From contig NZ_FMHT01000003.1 of NCBI RefSeq assembly GCF_900091585.1, forward strand, positions 6,040,001 to 6,104,000: 64,000 nucleotides of DNA, in the 5' to 3' direction. A model generated the notes under the pieces. The model made no database searches and was not told where the DNA came from. It saw nothing but the letters and a program-made list of their open reading frames with translations. Positions 61,151 through 64,000 of the stretch are shown piece after piece (positions within the stretch are counted from its first letter, which is position 1; every line of letters begins with the position of its first letter). The stretch is from Micromonospora nigra. GTDB taxonomy: Bacteria; Actinomycetota; Actinomycetes; Mycobacteriales; Micromonosporaceae. Position numbers and translations under genes: made by a program.

Positions 61151-62149
61151 ATGCGTTTCTCCGACGTGCCGGTGCTGGCCCGCCCGACCGCCCGGCCCGA
61201 CCTACCCGGCACGCCGGCCGACTTCACCGACGCCTGGCTGCGCAACCGCCGGCTCAGCGACCACACCCGCGACGCGTACCGGCGTGACGTCGCCGGCTGG
61301 CTGGCCTGGTGCGCCGCGCGGGAACTCGACCCGCTGCGCGCGAACTTCCTGCACGTCAACGCCTACGGCCGGGACCTGGAAGCCACCGTCGCGGTGCGCA
61401 GCGGTCGACCGCTGACCCCCGCCACCGTGGCCCGCAAGCTGTCCGCCCTGTCCAGCTGGTACGACTTCCTGGTCAAGCTGCGCGTCATCGACGCCAACCC
61501 CGTCGCCGGCGCCGACCGTCCCCGCGTCGACCGGGACCACTCCGCCACCATCGGACTCAACCCCGAAGAGGTCGACGCGCTGCTCGCCGCCGCCGACGCC
61601 GACACCGGCCCGACCGCCGCCCGCAACCGCGCCGCGATCGCCCTGCTGGCCGACCTCGGCCTGCGGGTGGGGGAGCTGGTGTCGCTGAACCTGACCGACC
61701 TCGGCGCGGAACGGGGACACCGCAGCGTCCGGTTCGTCGGGAAGGGCGGCAAGGCCCGCCGCCGCGCGCTCACCCCCGGCACCGCGTACGCCCTCGACGC
61801 CTACCTGGCGCAGCGCGCCGCCGCCCGAGGCGTCACCGTCGACCAGCTCACCGGCCCGCTGCTGGTCACCGCCAGCGGCGCCCGCCTCGACCGGCACTCC
61901 GTGTTCCGGATGGTCCGCCGCCTCGCCCACACCGCCGGCATCCCCGCCTGGGCGCAACTGTCGCCGCACTCGCTGCGCCACGCGTTCGCCACCACCGCCC
62001 GCGCCGAGGGCGTGCCCCTGGAGGACGTGCAGGACGCGATGGGCCACGCCGACCCCCGCACCACCCGCCGCTACGACCGCGACCGGCACAACCTCGACCG
62101 CGACCCGGCGTACGTCATCTGGGCCGCCCGCGCCCGCCGCCGCACCTGA
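61151..62149 (+). CDS. Tyrosine recombinase/integrase
   Basis: 332-residue recombinase. N-terminal SAM-like core-binding domain (22-115). All catalytic residues are present: R172 in GLRVGEL, Lys in GKGGKAR (about 198-201), H273 and R276 in HSLRHAF, H299 in MGHAD, and Tyr308 in RRYDRD. No phage genes or att sites are near, so it may be an integrase-like chromosomal recombinase or a remnant of an element. Looks intact. Confidence 0.9.
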   Translation: MRFSDVPVLARPTARPDLPGTPADFTDAWLRNRRLSDHTRDAYRRDVAGWLAWCAARELDPLRANFLHVNAYGRDLEATVAVRSGRPLTPATVARKLSALSSWYDFLVKLRVIDANPVAGADRPRVDRDHSATIGLNPEEVDALLAAADADTGPTAARNRAAIALLADLGLRVGELVSLNLTDLGAERGHRSVRFVGKGGKARRRALTPGTAYALDAYLAQRAAARGVTVDQLTGPLLVTASGARLDRHSVFRMVRRLAHTAGIPAWAQLSPHSLRHAFATTARAEGVPLEDVQDAMGHADPRTTRRYDRDRHNLDRDPAYVIWAARARRRT

Positions 62150-62203
62150 ACCCCCGGCCCGCTTTCCGGCCCGCCGACCCGGCCGATTCTCTACGGTCGA
62201 GGA

Positions 62204-62662
62204 GTGGGCGATGGGCAGCCGTGGAGCCGGCCCGCCCGGCCACGCCGACCGGTGCGCACCGGCCTGGTGTTCGCCGGCGCGGGCGTCGCCCTGTGCTGCG
62301 TCGGGGTGGCCGGGCTGGGCGCCTGGAACGTGCAGGTCGTCACCGGCGCCTCCGGACCGGTCCGGGAGACCGCCGACGAGTTCCTGCGCCAGGTCGGCTC
62401 CGGCGACACCGACGGCGCCTACGACCGGTTGTGTTCCGACACCCGCACCCGGTGGAGCGAAGTCGGCTTCACCAGCTGGGTCCGCACCCCACCGGTCGTG
62501 CGCGACCACGAAATCGTCGACGTGTCGGTGACCACCCGCGGCGGCCGCCCCCACGGCACCGTCACCGTCACCCTCACCCGCGAGGGAGGCACCACCGAGC
62601 AGCGGGAACTGACCGTGGTCAAGGAGGACGGGTCGTGGCGGGTTTGCGGCGACCCGTACTGA
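62204..62662 (+). CDS. Single-span DUF4878-like membrane protein
   Basis: 152-residue protein. A membrane span at about 20-42 (VFAGAGVALCCVGVAGLG) is followed by an extracytoplasmic SnoaL/DUF4878-like domain: ADEFLRQVGSGDTDGAYDRL, VTVTLTREGG and KEDGSWRVCGDPY at the end. GTG 62204 follows TACGGT (62192-62197) by 6 nt (leaderless). Role unknown. Convergent with the ABC genes. Confidence 0.82.
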   Translation: MGDGQPWSRPARPRRPVRTGLVFAGAGVALCCVGVAGLGAWNVQVVTGASGPVRETADEFLRQVGSGDTDGAYDRLCSDTRTRWSEVGFTSWVRTPPVVRDHEIVDVSVTTRGGRPHGTVTVTLTREGGTTEQRELTVVKEDGSWRVCGDPY

Positions 62663-63361
62663 TCAGGCCGCCGCCGGCTCCCGCTCGGGCACCAGCCGCC
62701 CGTCCCGCAGCACCAGCACCCGGTCGGCCAGCTCCACCAGCGTCGGGTCGTGGGTGGCCACCAACGCCGTCATTCCCCGCGCCCGCACCAGCGCCCGCAG
62801 CAGGTCCATCACCGAACGGCCCGTCTCCGAATCCAGCTGACCCGTCGGCTCGTCGGCCACCAGCAGCGGCGGATCGTTGGCCAGGGCCCGCGCGATCGCC
62901 ACCCGCTGCTGCTGCCCGCCCGACATCTCGTACGGCCGCTGCGCCGCCTGCCCGCCCAGGCCCACCAGTTCCAGCAGCACCGCCACCCGCTGCTCCCGCT
63001 CGGCGGCCGGCACCTTCGCCAACCGCATCGGCACGCCCACGTTCTCCGCCGCCGACAGGATCGGGATCAACCCGAACGACTGGAACACGAAACCGATGGT
63101 GTCGCGGCGCAACGCCAGCAGGTCCCGCTCCCCGGCGCCGGTCACCTCCCGCCCGGCCACCCACACCCGACCCGACGTGGGCCGGTCCAGCCCGCCCACC
63201 AGGTTCAGCAGCGTCGTCTTCCCGGCCCCCGAACGGCCCCGCACCGCGACCAGCTCACCCCGCCCGGCGCGGAACGACACGTCCCGCACCGCGTGCACGA
63301 CCTGCCCCGCGCCGCGGTACTCGCGGTGCAACCCCTCGACCCGCACCAGCTCGTCGCTCAC
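62663..63361 (-). CDS. ABC transporter ATP-binding protein (MacB/LolD-like)
   Basis: 232-residue ATPase. Walker A GRSGAGKTT near 43, Q-loop VFQSFGLIP, signature MSGGQQQRVAIARAL, Walker B LLVADEPTGQLD, His switch VATHDP. This MacB/LolD form powers lipoprotein or peptide extraction through FtsX-like permeases. The GTG start overlaps the stop of the second ATPase by four bases. Permease partners would be beyond the window. Confidence 0.93.
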   Translation of the reverse strand: MSDELVRVEGLHREYRGAGQVVHAVRDVSFRAGRGELVAVRGRSGAGKTTLLNLVGGLDRPTSGRVWVAGREVTGAGERDLLALRRDTIGFVFQSFGLIPILSAAENVGVPMRLAKVPAAEREQRVAVLLELVGLGGQAAQRPYEMSGGQQQRVAIARALANDPPLLVADEPTGQLDSETGRSVMDLLRALVRARGMTALVATHDPTLVELADRVLVLRDGRLVPEREPAAA

Positions 63362-64000
63362 CGTGCCACCTCCTCGTCGCCGGAGCGGACCTGCACGTGG
63401 TCCGGCTCCAAGGTCAGCCTGACCCGGTCCCGCAGCGCCAACGCGTCGACGAACCCGGCCGGCAACTGCATCCGCCCGGCCCGGTCCAGCACCGCGTACT
63501 CCTCGGTGACCAGTTCCTCCACACCGTCGGCACCGACCCGCGCCGAGCGGCGTACCTCGGAGGCGGTCCGGCCGTCGCGGATCGCGACGGTCCGGCGGAC
63601 CTGCGCGGCGACCTGCTGGTCGTGGGTGACCACGACGACCGTCACGCCCAGCTCCGCGTTGATGGTGCGCAGCGCCGCGAACACCTCCGCCGCGGTGGCC
63701 TCGTCCAGCTCACCGGTCGGTTCGTCGGCGAACAGCACCTCCGGGTCGTTGGCCACCGCCACGGCCACCGCGCAGCGCTGCTGCTCGCCGCCGCTCATCT
63801 GCCCCGGCCGGCGCTGCGCGCAGTGACCGACACCCACCATCTCCAGCAGCTGCGCCGCGCGGGACCGCGCCGCCCGACCCCGGCGACCGGCCAGCCGCAT
63901 CGGCAGCTCCACGTTCTCCCGCGCAGTCAGGTACGGCAGCAGGTTGCGCGATGTCTGCTGCCACACGAACCCCACCGTGTGTCGGCGGTACGCCAGCCGC
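63358..64000 (-). CDS. ABC ATPase with C-terminal AbrB-like domain, 5' end beyond window
   Basis: Partial ATPase, upstream end outside. Visible: Q-loop VGFVWQQTSRNLLPYL, signature MSGGEQQRCAVAVAVA, Walker B VLFADEPTGELD, His switch VVTHDQ. After the ATPase the chain goes on about 55 residues with TEEYAVLDRAGRMQLPAGFVDAL, then RDRVRLTLEPDHVQVR: a swapped-hairpin AbrB/SpoVT-like pattern, unusual at the end of an ABC ATPase. Couples to the next ATPase by GTGA overlap. Confidence 0.88.
   Translation of the reverse strand, partial: RLAYRRHTVGFVWQQTSRNLLPYLTARENVELPMRLAGRRGRAARSRAAQLLEMVGVGHCAQRRPGQMSGGEQQRCAVAVAVANDPEVLFADEPTGELDEATAAEVFAALRTINAELGVTVVVVTHDQQVAAQVRRTVAIRDGRTASEVRRSARVGADGVEELVTEEYAVLDRAGRMQLPAGFVDALALRDRVRLTLEPDHVQVRSGDEEVAR

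Noticed and set aside
61151..62149. Integrated element around the tyrosine recombinase
   Set aside because: No tRNA target, no att-like direct repeats and no phage or plasmid genes nearby; kept as an isolated recombinase.

Overview
High-GC, gene-dense chromosome of an actinomycete. RbpA, HelY, a Ppm1/Lnt pair, a HAIR-controlled Hsp20, a SigR-type promoter, many apparently leaderless starts and strong codon-position GC bias all fit Actinomycetota. The style of the genes suggests Micromonosporaceae, but that is an impression, not a proof. No rRNA, tRNA or CRISPR array was seen.

Layout. 0-10 kb holds housekeeping and metabolic genes: HAD hydrolase (cut by the window edge), HelY helicase, MHYT sensor, 5'-3' exonuclease, VOC protein, M24 peptidase coupled to an acyl-CoA dehydrogenase, Lrp regulator, histidine phosphatase and CsbD. 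10.2-18.4 kb is a lysine-degradation locus: a KamA-like aminomutase diverging from kdd, an amidohydrolase, kamD, kamE, kal and a MutL/GlmL-like ATPase. The usual cleavage enzyme Kce is missing and the amidohydrolase sits in its place. 18.5-18.8 kb is a gene-free stretch with promoter, structured body and terminator (possible ncRNA). 18.9-22 kb carries lnt, ppm1 and fxsA. 22-31.3 kb carries several regulator/target pairs; the clearest is a TetR regulator with matching 22-bp palindromes in front of an MFS exporter and in front of an FMO-SDR operon.

31.3-43.2 kb is a glycosidase locus (GH95, LacI, GH3, ROK, GH31, GH42) whose activities add up to stepwise dismantling of a xyloglucan-like oligosaccharide; palindromic operators lie at two of its promoters. 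44.6-48.3 kb is metH preceded by an SAH riboswitch. 48.6-52.6 kb has an SPL-type radical SAM protein, a toxin-antitoxin-like pair, and a double-HTH MerR regulator divergent from an erythromycin-esterase-family gene.

52,654-56,265 is a complete-ended but internally deleted Tn3-family transposon: 46-bp inverted repeats, a GTTAC target duplication, a transposase stub, a serine resolvase with a likely res site, and a cargo of a virginiamycin-B-lyase-like gene, a broken alpha/beta hydrolase and a TetR regulator with its own operator. It landed just behind two small membrane proteins that share a Gly/Ala/Thr repeat. An IS5-type remnant follows. 58-64 kb returns to core-like genes: DUF2087 protein, HspR-type Hsp20, ABC-F ATPase, tyrosine recombinase, a small membrane protein and two ABC ATPases, the last cut by the window edge.
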